DNA from: an uncultured Gammaproteobacteria bacterium
GTDB taxonomy: Bacteria > Pseudomonadota > Gammaproteobacteria > Arenicellales > JAANXG01
DNA length: 53,007 nucleotides
Direction: 5' to 3'
Assembly: GCA_947259175.1 (NCBI GenBank)
Contig: CAMYKW010000016.1
Coordinates: forward strand, 1 to 53,007
This document shows positions 6,873-14,841 of this stretch, in pieces. Below the pieces are notes generated by a model. That model was not told the origin of the DNA, did no database searches, and saw nothing but the letters and a program-made list of their open reading frames with translations. Position 1 is the stretch's first letter. Every line of letters starts with the position of its first letter. The translations under genes and the position numbers were made by a program.

Positions 6873-7844
6873 CTATGGGGTTTTCCGGCCAAAGGGATCG
6901 CGCAGTCCTTCCATCGCGGTGGATTCCGCCTGGAAATAAGGCTTGGCCTCAAAACCCAGCAAGTCGGCGATCACGTTGGACGGGAATTTGAGGGTCTTGG
7001 CGTTGTAGCGGCGTGAGAACTCGTTGTAATTGCGCCGCTCAACGGCGATCCGGTTTTCGCTGCCCTCGATCTGGTCCTGCAGCGCCAGAAAATTCTGACT
7101 GGCCTTCAGGTCCGGATAGTTTTCCACCACCGCAAAAAGCCGCGCTAAAGCCGATTTGACCTCTCCCTGGGAGGCTTCCAGCGCGCGCAGTTGTTCAGAG
7201 GTCCGCGGCGGCTGCCCGGCCAGAGCGCTGGTCGCACCGAGGGCATTGGCCCGCGCCTCGGTGAGCGCGGTGAGTGTCTCACGCTCGTGCTGCATATAAG
7301 TCTCGACGCCGTCGATCAATACCGGCACCAGGTCGAGGCGGCGCTGATACTGATTTTCCACCTGCGCCCAGCCGGCATTGACCTTCTCCCGGGCGTCCAC
7401 CAATCCGTTGTAGATCAGCAGGATGGCCACTCCCACCAGCGCAACGATGACAACGACAAAGATCGATACAGAAAAAGTTCTAGCGTTTCCCATGGTCTTA
7501 CTCCTTTCTTGATCCAAGGCCTGCAAATCGATGACCCGGTGCCCGGATGCGGTCACCGGTTGTTGTGCGCCGGCTTGCGTCGCGGGCGCCGCGGGTGGCG
7601 GCTGCGGGGTCCACTGCCGGCCACCGATCAATCCGATGACGAAGATGCCGCCGCAGAGAATAAACAACATGACCAGACGCCGCCGGGACGCATCCCGCCC
7701 CCCGACTACACGCCGGGTGGCCAGTTCGTCACGCGCCTGTTGCGCCGACAAGGCATCGCGCAGCCGTTGCGCCTCTCGCTCAGTGATCTTGCCGTCTTTG
7801 CGCATTTGTTCAATGCGCGCGGCGTCGGAAGATGGTGTGGTCAT
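6873..7844 (-). CDS. lemA: LemA-family protein with an N-terminal membrane extension (apparent fusion)
   Basis: The frame has 323 codons. Residues 118-323 are a complete LemA protein: short lead, membrane helix about 125-145, then NGLVDAREKVNAGWAQVENQYQRRLDLVP and the helical domain through RYNAKTLKFPSNVIA. Residues 1-117 are extra: a short charged helix (KDGKITEREAQRLRDAL, SHOCT-like), a second membrane helix at about 57-75 and a Pro/Ala/Gln-rich linker. At codon 118 (ATG at 7493) there is a strong AAAGGAG seven bases upstream, inside the frame, so a normal-length LemA may also be made alone. Between the DUF2089 and TPM genes with gaps of nine and five bases. Confidence 0.85.
   Translation of the reverse strand: MTTPSSDAARIEQMRKDGKITEREAQRLRDALSAQQARDELATRRVVGGRDASRRRLVMLFILCGGIFVIGLIGGRQWTPQPPPAAPATQAGAQQPVTASGHRVIDLQALDQERSKTMGNARTFSVSIFVVVIVALVGVAILLIYNGLVDAREKVNAGWAQVENQYQRRLDLVPVLIDGVETYMQHERETLTALTEARANALGATSALAGQPPRTSEQLRALEASQGEVKSALARLFAVVENYPDLKASQNFLALQDQIEGSENRIAVERRNYNEFSRRYNAKTLKFPSNVIADLLGFEAKPYFQAESTAMEGLRDPFGRKTP
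7491..7507 (-). promoter_or_regulatory. internal ribosome binding site and ATG of standalone LemA
   Basis: AAAGGAG (7501-7507 on the minus strand) precedes ATG (7493-7491) by seven bases. One frame away, TAA follows GGAG directly, as if an upstream gene once ended there. That would fit either a recent fusion by a single-base change or a sequencing error. Confidence 0.6.
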
Positions 7845-7853
7845 GGCCTCCCC

Positions 7854-8213
7854 CTATAAACCGTCAATCAAGCGCATGCCGCGTTTCGCCGAAATGCGGC
7901 CGGCTTCGACGTCGTCCAGAATCTGCTGTTTGCGGCGCTCGTCCGAGCGGCGCTCGTCCTCGAGATGCTGGATGAGTTTGTCCAACCGGTTGCGCACCGT
8001 GGGGTATGACACGCCCAGCACTTCCGCCATCTGCTTCAGGCTGCCGCTGGCGAGTACGAACAACTCCACGAACTGCTGCTCCTCGGGACTCAGCCGATAC
8101 AGGCGGGGGGTGTGGAAATCACCGGCATGGGCGAAGCCGCAATCGTCACACGTCAGCCGCGTGATGCGCATGCTGGCGCCGCAATAACCGCACCGATTGT
8201 GAACAAAAGACAT
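7854..8213 (-). CDS. DUF2089 zinc-ribbon / helix-turn-helix regulator
   Basis: A 119-residue protein. Cys8, Cys11, Cys22 and Cys25 (CGYCG...CDDC) form a zinc ribbon; residues about 58-82 (LKQMAEVLGVSYPTVRNRLDKL) are a helix-turn-helix; a charged tail resembling SHOCT follows (VEAGRISAKRGMRLI). DUF2089 proteins are predicted DNA-binding proteins often found beside envelope-stress genes. I took the ATG at 8213, with GGGGGCG before it, over an in-frame TTG at 8228. It is first in the DUF2089-LemA-TPM unit and the likely regulator of that unit. No operator was identified. Confidence 0.85.
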   Translation of the reverse strand: MSFVHNRCGYCGASMRITRLTCDDCGFAHAGDFHTPRLYRLSPEEQQFVELFVLASGSLKQMAEVLGVSYPTVRNRLDKLIQHLEDERRSDERRKQQILDDVEAGRISAKRGMRLIDGL

Positions 8214-8255
8214 GGCTCGCCCCCGCAAAAACCAATATTATGTATGTATAGGATC

Positions 8256-8283
8256 ATAATAGTTAATATTTATTATTTTTCAA
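8256..8283 (-). promoter_or_regulatory. sigma-70-type promoter for DUF2089-lemA-TPM
   Basis: On the minus strand TTGAAA (8283-8278) and TATTAT (8261-8256) are separated by 16 bp in a markedly AT-rich island, about 40 bp before the DUF2089 start. The AT-richness contrasts strongly with the surroundings. Confidence 0.6.
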
Positions 8284-8383
8284 GGAACATTGATTAATAT
8301 TTTTAAGCCGCGGGGGGTCCCGGCAGTTTCCCGCCAGGCGGCCGCTGCGCAGCGGGTGCGCAGCGAGTGGTGGGTGGCGTCGG

Positions 8384-8566
8384 TCAGTCGTCGCCGGTGG
8401 GCTTGTCGGCGTCGCGGAAGTGTCGCAGCAGAAACTGTTCCTCGGACGGCGACAGGTCGAAGCGGCGCGCGGCCTCGGCAATGGCGGAAGCGGTGTAACG
8501 GCGCTGCTCGGAGAGCCAGCGCACCGCGTTGCGCAGCGGCTCACCCTTGGGCTGTAGATCGGACAT
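8384..8566 (-). CDS. small conserved-looking protein of unknown function
   Basis: A 60-residue acidic helical protein beginning MSDLQPKGEPLRNAVRW, with a middle helix SAIAEAARRFDLSPSEEQFLLRHF. This layout (QPxGExLRxAVxW, then an FDLSPxEExFL segment) resembles small uncharacterised proteins I recall from proteobacteria; I know of no assigned function. A longer frame extends upstream to 8806, but that part is low-complexity Arg-rich shadow of other sequence. The ATG at 8566 has only a weak ribosome binding site, so expression is uncertain. Confidence 0.55.
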   Translation of the reverse strand: MSDLQPKGEPLRNAVRWLSEQRRYTASAIAEAARRFDLSPSEEQFLLRHFRDADKPTGDD

Positions 8567-8663
8567 GGGCGTATCAATGATACACGCGGCAAAAGACCAC
8601 TTACGTGTTACCACCGTGGTTGCTGTCCACCACCGCGCCCCGCGAATCCCTGCGCGAGGCGAG

Positions 8664-8720
8664 TGAACGCCACCGCCTACGTTGTCAGCACCGGCAGCGG
8701 TGTTCCGGCGGTGGCGTTCA
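8664..8720 (-). terminator. long GC-rich hairpin at the end of the lipoprotein gene
   Basis: TGAACGCCACCGCC (8664-8677) and GGCGGTGGCGTTCA (8707-8720) are perfect 14-bp complements, with an inner CACCG/CGGTG pair in the loop. The right arm includes the stop codon of the lipoprotein gene at 8718. No T-run follows, so it may protect the 3' end or act in Rho-assisted termination. Confidence 0.5.
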
Positions 8721-9326
8721 ATATCCCAGTATATTGCGCCGCGTACGCTCCGCCGGGATGCGCACGTCGGGCGCCGGTGCGTCACCCATATGCAGGCGGA
8801 GTTCAAAGTATCCAGCCAATTGTTCGCGAATCATGCGCACGGTCACGAACGACATGCTCTGCGGCAGGCCGTGCTTGGCACAAAGCAGGCGGCGCACCTC
8901 GGGTTGGCGTTCCGAGTACAGTTCCATGACCGTCGCCACCACCTCGAAATCATTCCCGGGTGAATCGTCCCGCGTGCCGGCATGGATGAATCTGCCTTGC
9001 GCCAGTTGAAACTTATTCAACTGGTAAACCTTGAAAATCACGAACTCATCGGGATCAACAGTCTGTGGCGAGCTGCGCGCCGTGGAGACTTGTATTTCGC
9101 AATACGGCAGATATCGGTTGACGTCGCGGATGTGCATCAATCGGTTACGCTGGAAAAACACATGTTCGGTACCGGCGGGTATGGTGACGGGCCGGGTGAG
9201 CACCAGCAGTGAATCCACCGGCACGGAAAAATACGGTGAATTTTCGTTGCCGTGGACGTGCCTTTGATAGTATCCGTGACACGCAGTTAACAGCGCCGCG
9301 ACCCCGATGATTAGATACCGTTGCAT
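8718..9326 (-). CDS. predicted lipoprotein, unknown function
   Basis: A 202-residue protein. The N-terminus MQRYLIIGVAALLTAC is a lipoprotein signal with lipobox LTAC and modified Cys16. The mature part is beta-rich (VPVDSLLVLTRPVTIPAG, FVIFKVYQLNKFQLAQGRFIHAG) with one Cys pair candidate (CEIQ, LLCAK). I recognise no family. I prefer the ATG at 9326, preceded by AGAGGTG, over the GTG two codons upstream. It is transcribed away from the SIMPL gene, sharing a 164-bp intergenic region with it. Confidence 0.75.
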   Translation of the reverse strand: MQRYLIIGVAALLTACHGYYQRHVHGNENSPYFSVPVDSLLVLTRPVTIPAGTEHVFFQRNRLMHIRDVNRYLPYCEIQVSTARSSPQTVDPDEFVIFKVYQLNKFQLAQGRFIHAGTRDDSPGNDFEVVATVMELYSERQPEVRRLLCAKHGLPQSMSFVTVRMIREQLAGYFELRLHMGDAPAPDVRIPAERTRRNILGY

Positions 9327-9490
9327 GAACACCTCTTGCGCGACTGGGGCATGTGGAAACCGGTTATTAGATTATGAGCGGCGAAACTAAGTTCCAGCTC
9401 ATATGCAATATTCAGCCATAGTTCAGCATAATCGTGGATAATGCCTTGTCCATGCTCCATATCAATCAACGACCGGTTTGAGGGAATCCG

Positions 9491-10195
9491 ATGAAAATTA
9501 TTAGCTTAGCGACACTGGGATTGCTGATCACCACCCCGGTGGCCATCGCCGCCACCGATCAGGCTCCAGCCACGATTACCGTGAACGGCGAAGGCAGTGT
9601 CAGCGCGGCGCCCGATATGGCGGTCGTAAATACCGGGGTGGTAACACGCAGTGACACGGCTTCCGATGCGCTGGAGCGTAACAACGCGGCGATGACGCGG
9701 GTGATGAGTCTGTTGAAGCAATACGCTATCGAAGACAAGCACGTTCAAACCACGGGCTTCAATGTCCAGCCGGAAATCGATTACAAGAAGCGGACCCAGC
9801 CGCCAACCGTTATCGGTTACCGCGTAACCAATGGCGTCACGGTGAAGGTCCACGACCTCGATGTCCTGGCGCGGATCTTGGATGCGCTGGTCCAGGCAGG
9901 CAGCAATCAGGTCTCCGGCATCCAGTTTACTTTCAAGGACGCGTCCGCGCTCAAGGAACAGGCCCGGCGCAATGCGTATCGCGACGCTCGTGCGCGCGCC
10001 GAACTGTACGCCGAAGAGGCAAAGGTCGAGCTGGGATCGATCCAACTGATCACCGAAGGCCCGGTAAGCGCGCCCCTGCCCCGCCGCACTTATCGCGCGG
10101 CAATGGCGGAGGGGGCGGCGGCGGAGGTGCCGGTGGCCGTGGGAGAAAATGAAATCCGGGCGACGGTCAACGTGGTGTTCAACGTGTTGCCGTGA
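9491..10195 (+). CDS. SIMPL-domain (DUF541) periplasmic protein
   Basis: The 234-residue protein has a clear signal peptide (to about Ala20). The SIMPL/DUF541 pattern follows: ITVNGEGSVSAAPDMAVV at the mature start, then TTGFNVQPEIDY, GYRVTNGVTVKVHDLDVLARILDALVQAG and ARRNAYRDARARAELYAEEAKVELG. E. coli YggE is the best known relative and has been linked to oxidative stress; the molecular activity is unknown. It probably acts in the periplasm or outer envelope. Alone on the plus strand, with an inverted repeat 25 bp downstream (CACCAGGCAC at 10220 and its complement at 10293) that is too widely spaced for a strong terminator. Confidence 0.9.
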   Translation: MKIISLATLGLLITTPVAIAATDQAPATITVNGEGSVSAAPDMAVVNTGVVTRSDTASDALERNNAAMTRVMSLLKQYAIEDKHVQTTGFNVQPEIDYKKRTQPPTVIGYRVTNGVTVKVHDLDVLARILDALVQAGSNQVSGIQFTFKDASALKEQARRNAYRDARARAELYAEEAKVELGSIQLITEGPVSAPLPRRTYRAAMAEGAAAEVPVAVGENEIRATVNVVFNVLP

Positions 10196-10362
10196 CCCGC
10201 GACTACCGCTAAACACCGTCACCAGGCACCGATATTTCGTTTGCGTCGGCGAACCCGGTGCATATTTCAAGCCGCGATTCATGCTGGTGATAGTGCCTGG
10301 TGTTCGCTTGCACCTTCGAAATCGCCTACACTCCACACATCCCGTCAACACGGGAGGTGGTG

Positions 10363-10884
10363 ATGCATCCGTTCTGGCTGGTTTTCATCGTGGCGGCCAT
10401 GGCCGGCTGCCAGGCAACCGGCACCGCGCCGGTCACCGACTATCGTGTCGGCGCCGCTGGGCCCCCGGCCATTGACTCCCCTGCCCCTGGCTCGCGATCC
10501 GCCCCGCGTCATCCCCACGCGGTCAGCCGCGCACTGAACGGTCATTACTCATCCTGGCGCGGCGTGCGCCACCGTTATGGCGGCACTTCGCGCCGCGGCG
10601 TGGACTGCTCGGCGTTCGTGCAACTCACGTTTCGCGAAGTATTCGGCATGCAATTACCGCGCACCACGCGGGAACAGTCCCGTCTCGGACAGCGCGTTTC
10701 CAAACGCACTCTGGCCCCCGGTGATCTGGTGTTCTTCAAAACCGGATGGTTCGACCGGCACGTTGGCGTGTACGTGGGCGACGGCAGGTTCATTCACGCC
10801 TCAGAATCGCGAGGCGTTACCAAATCGTCACTGCAGGACCAATACTGGCGCAAGCGGTACTGGAAGGCACGGCGAGTACATTGA
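10363..10884 (+). CDS. NlpC/P60-family lipoprotein (peptidoglycan endopeptidase)
   Basis: A 173-residue lipoprotein with lipobox MAG-Cys16, a Pro/Ala-rich linker to about 50 and an NlpC/P60 domain from about 60 to the end. Catalytic residues fit the family: Cys82 (VDCSAFV), His133 (RHVGVYVG) and His145 (FIHAS). This resembles E. coli Spr/MepS and NlpC, which cut cross-links in the peptidoglycan; I infer the same. The ATG at 10363 has GGAGGT at ideal spacing, so the 21 extra codons of the longer frame are rejected. Confidence 0.9.
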   Translation: MHPFWLVFIVAAMAGCQATGTAPVTDYRVGAAGPPAIDSPAPGSRSAPRHPHAVSRALNGHYSSWRGVRHRYGGTSRRGVDCSAFVQLTFREVFGMQLPRTTREQSRLGQRVSKRTLAPGDLVFFKTGWFDRHVGVYVGDGRFIHASESRGVTKSSLQDQYWRKRYWKARRVH

Positions 10885-10963
10885 CCTGGAAACTCGGATG
10901 GCGGCGGGGTTGCATGACGAGGTTTTGATAAAGCCGGAACTCCGCCGCAGTCGGGGCCTAATT

Positions 10964-11863
10964 CTAGCCGCGGGCGAAGTCTCCGGCGCCGGTCGGCGCG
11001 GCTGGGCTGGGGCTGGAGTCGGCGTCCTGTTCCTGCTCGGTCAGGGCCACATGAATATGTTCAATATACTGCACGATCGAGTGATCTTCGAAGTGATCGA
11101 TCTTGCCCTGCTTCACTCCTTTCACGAATCCCCGCCATAAGTCCTTGGTGCGCTGCCATCCATTCACCCGGCGAATCTTTCCGTCGGCGTTCAAATAGAC
11201 CTCTTCCCCGGAGTGCCGGTATCCCATCCATGCCGGCGGTACGCGCGTAACCACGTCGTTGTTGTTCACCCACCGGTTGTAATCGAGTTTACAAAAGTGC
11301 ACGAAGCGTTTGTCGCCGACTCGCGGGCTGCCGAAGGTTTGCAGTTGTTGCGGATTGGAGGGAATATGGGAAAGCATGCACCGCCCGGCGCAAATCGTCG
11401 CCATGGCGCCCCCCAGCGAGTGGCCGGTAAACCACAATGTCTTGGCGTTGCTTATGAGCGCCCGTTCAATACGCGGCCACAAGTCATCGACTTCGCGTTT
11501 GAAGCCGCGATGCACGCGCCCCATGGTTTCCGACAGCGCGGTAATGGCGTTGGCGTCTGCGCGTATATCGTTCCATTCGTTGGGCTCGGTGCCGCGGCAC
11601 GCGATGACGCAATCGACGTCGTTTTCGAACTTGTAAGCCTGCGCGCCGTCGCGATCGAAAAACTCCACATGATCGAACCGCAAACGCTTGACTGCCCGTA
11701 CCGCTTCGGGCTCCGGTAAGTAGGCGATCATGGCCAGCTCGGCAAACAGTAAAGATCGCCGCAAGTCGCTGAGATCAAGGATTGCACCCGGCAAGTCCGA
11801 GTACAATCCGATCTCGTCAGCGGTGTGTTGAGATATCGGAGTGTGGTCGATATTCGCGGTCAT
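10964..11863 (-). CDS. class 3 (alpha/beta-hydrolase) lipase
   Basis: A 299-residue protein with no signal peptide. The nucleophile elbow GHSLGG places the catalytic serine at 149; Asp203 (NNNDVV) and His261 (FEDHSIVQY) complete the triad of the lipase-3 family. The oxyanion region CRGTEPNEWNDI also fits. Proteins of this kind hydrolyse triacylglycerols or phospholipids. Without a secretion signal it is either cytosolic or exported by another route. The last 20 residues are low-complexity (DADSSPSPAAPTGAG). Divergent from the PQQ-type gene, and convergent with the NlpC gene across a 79-bp gap. Confidence 0.88.
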   Translation of the reverse strand: MTANIDHTPISQHTADEIGLYSDLPGAILDLSDLRRSLLFAELAMIAYLPEPEAVRAVKRLRFDHVEFFDRDGAQAYKFENDVDCVIACRGTEPNEWNDIRADANAITALSETMGRVHRGFKREVDDLWPRIERALISNAKTLWFTGHSLGGAMATICAGRCMLSHIPSNPQQLQTFGSPRVGDKRFVHFCKLDYNRWVNNNDVVTRVPPAWMGYRHSGEEVYLNADGKIRRVNGWQRTKDLWRGFVKGVKQGKIDHFEDHSIVQYIEHIHVALTEQEQDADSSPSPAAPTGAGDFARG

Positions 11864-11984
11864 AAACGGTTTCCGCCGGTTTCCAGCGGGGCGTCATATT
11901 TTAATGCGCCGGCTGGAAATATAAAGACCGGCGAGTCGAAACACCTTAATATATTACTCGATTCAAGAGAGGGTTCGAGATGCC

Positions 11985-13193
11985 ATGACTTCCCTGATGC
12001 GCAGCTTCATTATCACCTGCATCGCGCTGGTATTTTTCACCATGGCGCCGCGCGGCGCCGCGGCGCGCGACGGGTTGGTCGACGCCGAGGTGACCGTAGA
12101 AGGGCAGCGCTACGCGGTCAAGATTCCGGCCGGATACCGGCTCGAATTCCTCACCGGGGAAATGAACCGTCCGCGGTTCCTGCACTTCACCGCCAACGGC
12201 GACCTGCTCGCGGGATCCAGAAGCGGCAAGGTTTACCGCATCCCCCCGCCGTATACCCGGCCCGAGGTGTTGACCAAGTTCCCGGATTATCCGCACAGCG
12301 TGGTGGTGCGCGGCGAGACACTTTACGTCGCCGACACGGACGGCCTGTACCGGGCCCGTTACAAACCGGGTGGCTCACGCCTCAAACACAAGGATTTCAG
12401 CCTGGTGGCGCCATTACCCAGCGGAGGCGGCCACAGCAGCCGCACGGTGAGCGTCGGTCCCGATAACCGGCTCTACCTTGGTATAGGCATCAGCGGCAAC
12501 TGTCCCAACGAGTACCTCGACGATGCGTACGATTTCGAGAACCGGCGCGGCGGCGTGTTCGTCGTCGATGAATCCGGCGACCGGCCGCAGTTGCGGCCCT
12601 ACTCCTCGGGGCTGCGCAATCCCATCGGTTTCGCCTGGCATCCGGTAACCCAAACCCTGTATGCGAACAACAACGGACCCGATCATTGGGGATACGAGCT
12701 GCCGCGTGAGTATTTTGGTCCATTGAATGACGGGTCTTTTCACGGCATGCCGTGGTATCAGTACGTTGACGGGCGTTTTCAGCGCGACCGGTGCATTCGC
12801 GCCCAACCGCCGCGGCCGGCGGCCGACGCGGTGCCGCCGGAAGTGACATTCGATGCCCGCAACGCACCCATGGGCATGGTGTTTGTGTCCAAGGGTGCGC
12901 TGGACCTCGATTTCGAGGGCGATGCGATCGTCGCGCTGCATGGCTCCTGGGCCACGCGGCCACGCGGTGGTTATGCCGGGGACCCGGCCACGCGCCGAAA
13001 CCCCAAGTTGGTCCGAGTGTTGTTCGCGGAGGGCCACGCAAAGCGAGTGACCGATCTCATCACCGGATTTCAGTTGGCGGACGGCCGCCGCTGGGCACGT
13101 CCCTGCGGCGTCGCCATCGGACCCGATGGCGCCCTGTACTTCACCAGCGACGGGGGTACACACGGCTTGTTCCGCCTGCGGCGGATTGAATAA
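11985..13193 (+). CDS. periplasmic PQQ-dependent sugar dehydrogenase-like beta-propeller protein
   Basis: A 402-residue protein with a signal peptide (about 1-27, ending RGAAA). The rest is the six-bladed propeller of the soluble glucose/sorbosone dehydrogenase family: LYLGIGISGNC, PYSSGLRNPIGFAWHP, ANNNGPDHWG, MGMVFVSKGAL, ALHGSWATR and RPCGVAIGPDGALYFTSD. Characterised relatives oxidise aldoses with PQQ in the periplasm. No PQQ biosynthesis gene is in the window, so either cofactor comes from elsewhere or the protein is a non-catalytic relative; the exact substrate cannot be assigned. The ATG at 11985 is used; another 12 bases later is possible. Confidence 0.82.
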   Translation: MTSLMRSFIITCIALVFFTMAPRGAAARDGLVDAEVTVEGQRYAVKIPAGYRLEFLTGEMNRPRFLHFTANGDLLAGSRSGKVYRIPPPYTRPEVLTKFPDYPHSVVVRGETLYVADTDGLYRARYKPGGSRLKHKDFSLVAPLPSGGGHSSRTVSVGPDNRLYLGIGISGNCPNEYLDDAYDFENRRGGVFVVDESGDRPQLRPYSSGLRNPIGFAWHPVTQTLYANNNGPDHWGYELPREYFGPLNDGSFHGMPWYQYVDGRFQRDRCIRAQPPRPAADAVPPEVTFDARNAPMGMVFVSKGALDLDFEGDAIVALHGSWATRPRGGYAGDPATRRNPKLVRVLFAEGHAKRVTDLITGFQLADGRRWARPCGVAIGPDGALYFTSDGGTHGLFRLRRIE

Positions 13194-13304
13194 CCCGGCT
13201 TACCGTTGAATCTCCCCGCCTCGGCAGCCGTTTTCGCCTCGGTACGACGCGGTACCGATAACTCAAGCCCTCAAGCCGACTGTGTTGCAGCAACAGAGTG
13301 TGTT

Positions 13305-13763
13305 CTATTTTTCCGGTTGTTCCTTGCCGCCCACCGCACCTTCGTAGGCCTCTTTGGTGGCGCGGCCAGCCGCTCCCGCGGCCTCCGTGCTAGCGTCCCA
13401 TGCATCCTTCGACACCTCTTTGGTTTTATCCCAGGCCTTGTCGGCGTATTCGCCGGTTTTCCGGGCGCCGCTCTTGGTGGCATCCCACACTTCCTTCGAC
13501 GTTTCCTTGGTCTCATCCCACACCTCCTTGGAGGTCTCCTTGGTTGCCTCCCAGGCCTCCCGTGATATCTCCTTGGTCGCCTCCCAGGTCTCCGCACCCT
13601 TGTGCATTCCCTGGTCGAGCACCGTGGGCTCCGGCGTGCCCGGTTCCACAACCTCCGGCGTCACCGGACCCGGGGTGTTGGCGCCGCTGTCCGCCATCAA
13701 CTGCGGTGAACACACGCCAAGCAGGCTAAACATCAAAACTAATTTGGGATCATATACGCGCAT
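13305..13763 (-). CDS. exported LEA-like protein with 11-residue helical repeats
   Basis: From the ATG at 13763 the product has about 152 residues: a signal peptide (hydrophobic VLMFSLLGV, ending near QLMADS), a Pro/Thr/Glu-rich stretch, then about six tandem repeats of an 11-residue unit of the type EATKETSKEVW with variants (EISREAW, DETKETSKEVW, DKTKEVSKDAW). The period of 11, with evenly placed charged residues, is that of group 3 late-embryogenesis-abundant proteins, which stay unfolded when wet and protect membranes or proteins during drying or freezing. Function here is inferred from the repeat only. The start is uncertain, with a weak ribosome binding site; the open frame reaches 13826. 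Confidence 0.7.
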   Translation of the reverse strand: MRVYDPKLVLMFSLLGVCSPQLMADSGANTPGPVTPEVVEPGTPEPTVLDQGMHKGAETWEATKEISREAWEATKETSKEVWDETKETSKEVWDATKSGARKTGEYADKAWDKTKEVSKDAWDASTEAAGAAGRATKEAYEGAVGGKEQPEK

Positions 13764-13928
13764 ACGCTCTACACACACTGTGGATGCGACCCTATTGTAC
13801 CCGCCCCGATCGTTTGCCGTCGCCATATTTTTGATCTACGTCGCCAGCGGCGCGCTGCGCTTGTCCGCGGCTCGACCCGTGGGCGCGTGCACCGGTCGCT
13901 TTGCAGGGAACCGGCGCTCGCGAACGGA

Positions 13929-14723
13929 TCATGTTTTGGCATGCAGAAAGCGCAGGCAGTCGACGTTGACGTAGGCGTGTCCTTGCATGGGGGTAACGGA
14001 CGCAAGCAACCGAAAGCCACAGTCCGGTTCACCGAGGTGATCGATCACCAATATCGCCTCGTGGAAGTCCTCGTACTCGGTATAGTCATTCACGGTGATC
14101 ACCGTGCGGATGCCGGCGCCGGTCGCGGACAACAAGCCGTTTCGCGAATCTTCGAACGCCAACACGTGACCCGCGGACAGCTTTAATCGCTGGAGGACGA
14201 GCTCATAGATATCCGGAGCGGGTTTCTTGTCCGACGCATCCTCACCGGCGCCGATCACCTCGAACCAATCCGGAGCGTTAGCATGGACCGCCGTCTGCAA
14301 CAGCGCCTCCACGTTTATCCGCGAGGTCGTGGTGGCAATCGCCAGGCGCAGGCCCTCGGCGCGGGCCTCCTGCAACAAGCGCTTGATACCGGGCCGCGCC
14401 GGAATCCCACGCTGTCTGACTATTTTGACGAAATGTTCGGTTTTCACCGCATGCAGCTCATCGATGTACATTTCCAGGTCGCGGTCCAAGGCGAAATCCG
14501 GGCGATAGTGCTGCACATAATGGTGTAGGCGTTCTTTCCCGCCATGCACAGCCAACAGCCGCCCATAAAGCGCCGGATCCCAGTCCCAATCGAGGCCAAA
14601 CTCCCTGAATGCGGCGTTATAGGCGAGCCGGTGCCCGTCTCGCTCGGTGTCCGCCAGCGTCCCGTCGACGTCGAAAATTAGCGCCTGTAAGCCGGCGCCG
14701 TTTATCGGTGATTTAGAACTCAT
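13929..14723 (-). CDS. HAD-superfamily phosphatase, CbbY/GPH-like
   Basis: A 264-residue protein with all four HAD motifs: Asp18 and Asp20 (FDVDGTLADTE), Thr131-Ser134 (ATTTS), Lys166 (SDKKPAPDIY) and the acidic pair 191-192 (FEDSRNG). The alpha-helical cap after motif I is the C1 type of CbbY, phosphoglycolate phosphatase and beta-phosphoglucomutase. The long C-terminus after motif IV (to GFRLLASVTPMQGHAYVNVD) resembles the CbbY group found in autotrophs, where it removes xylulose-1,5-bisphosphate. No RuBisCO gene is in view, so the substrate is open. Confidence 0.85.
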   Translation of the reverse strand: MSSKSPINGAGLQALIFDVDGTLADTERDGHRLAYNAAFREFGLDWDWDPALYGRLLAVHGGKERLHHYVQHYRPDFALDRDLEMYIDELHAVKTEHFVKIVRQRGIPARPGIKRLLQEARAEGLRLAIATTTSRINVEALLQTAVHANAPDWFEVIGAGEDASDKKPAPDIYELVLQRLKLSAGHVLAFEDSRNGLLSATGAGIRTVITVNDYTEYEDFHEAILVIDHLGEPDCGFRLLASVTPMQGHAYVNVDCLRFLHAKT

Positions 14724-14770
14724 TGAAACTCCATAACAATTTCCGGGATTAGCGCTCAGCGCATTACATG

Positions 14771-14799
14771 TTGCGTCGATCCCGCCTTTGTAGTAAAAA
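14771..14799 (+). promoter_or_regulatory. candidate promoter of the dksA-like gene
   Basis: TTGCGT (14771-14776) and TAAAAA (14794-14799) are 17 bp apart, about 42 bp before the ATG. The -10 match is only moderate. It lies in the short divergent region shared with the HAD gene. Confidence 0.35.
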
Positions 14800-14841
14800 T
14801 GCGCGCTTATTTTTTCTCAGGTGTACCTTAGGAGTCCAGAT

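Noticed and set aside
8384-8806. 140-codon version of the small protein gene
   Set aside because: The first 80 codons are Arg/Thr-rich and overlap the lipoprotein gene end and hairpin; the recognisable part begins at 8566.
10220-10302. 10-bp inverted repeat after the SIMPL gene as terminator
   Set aside because: The arms are over 60 bases apart and no T-run follows.
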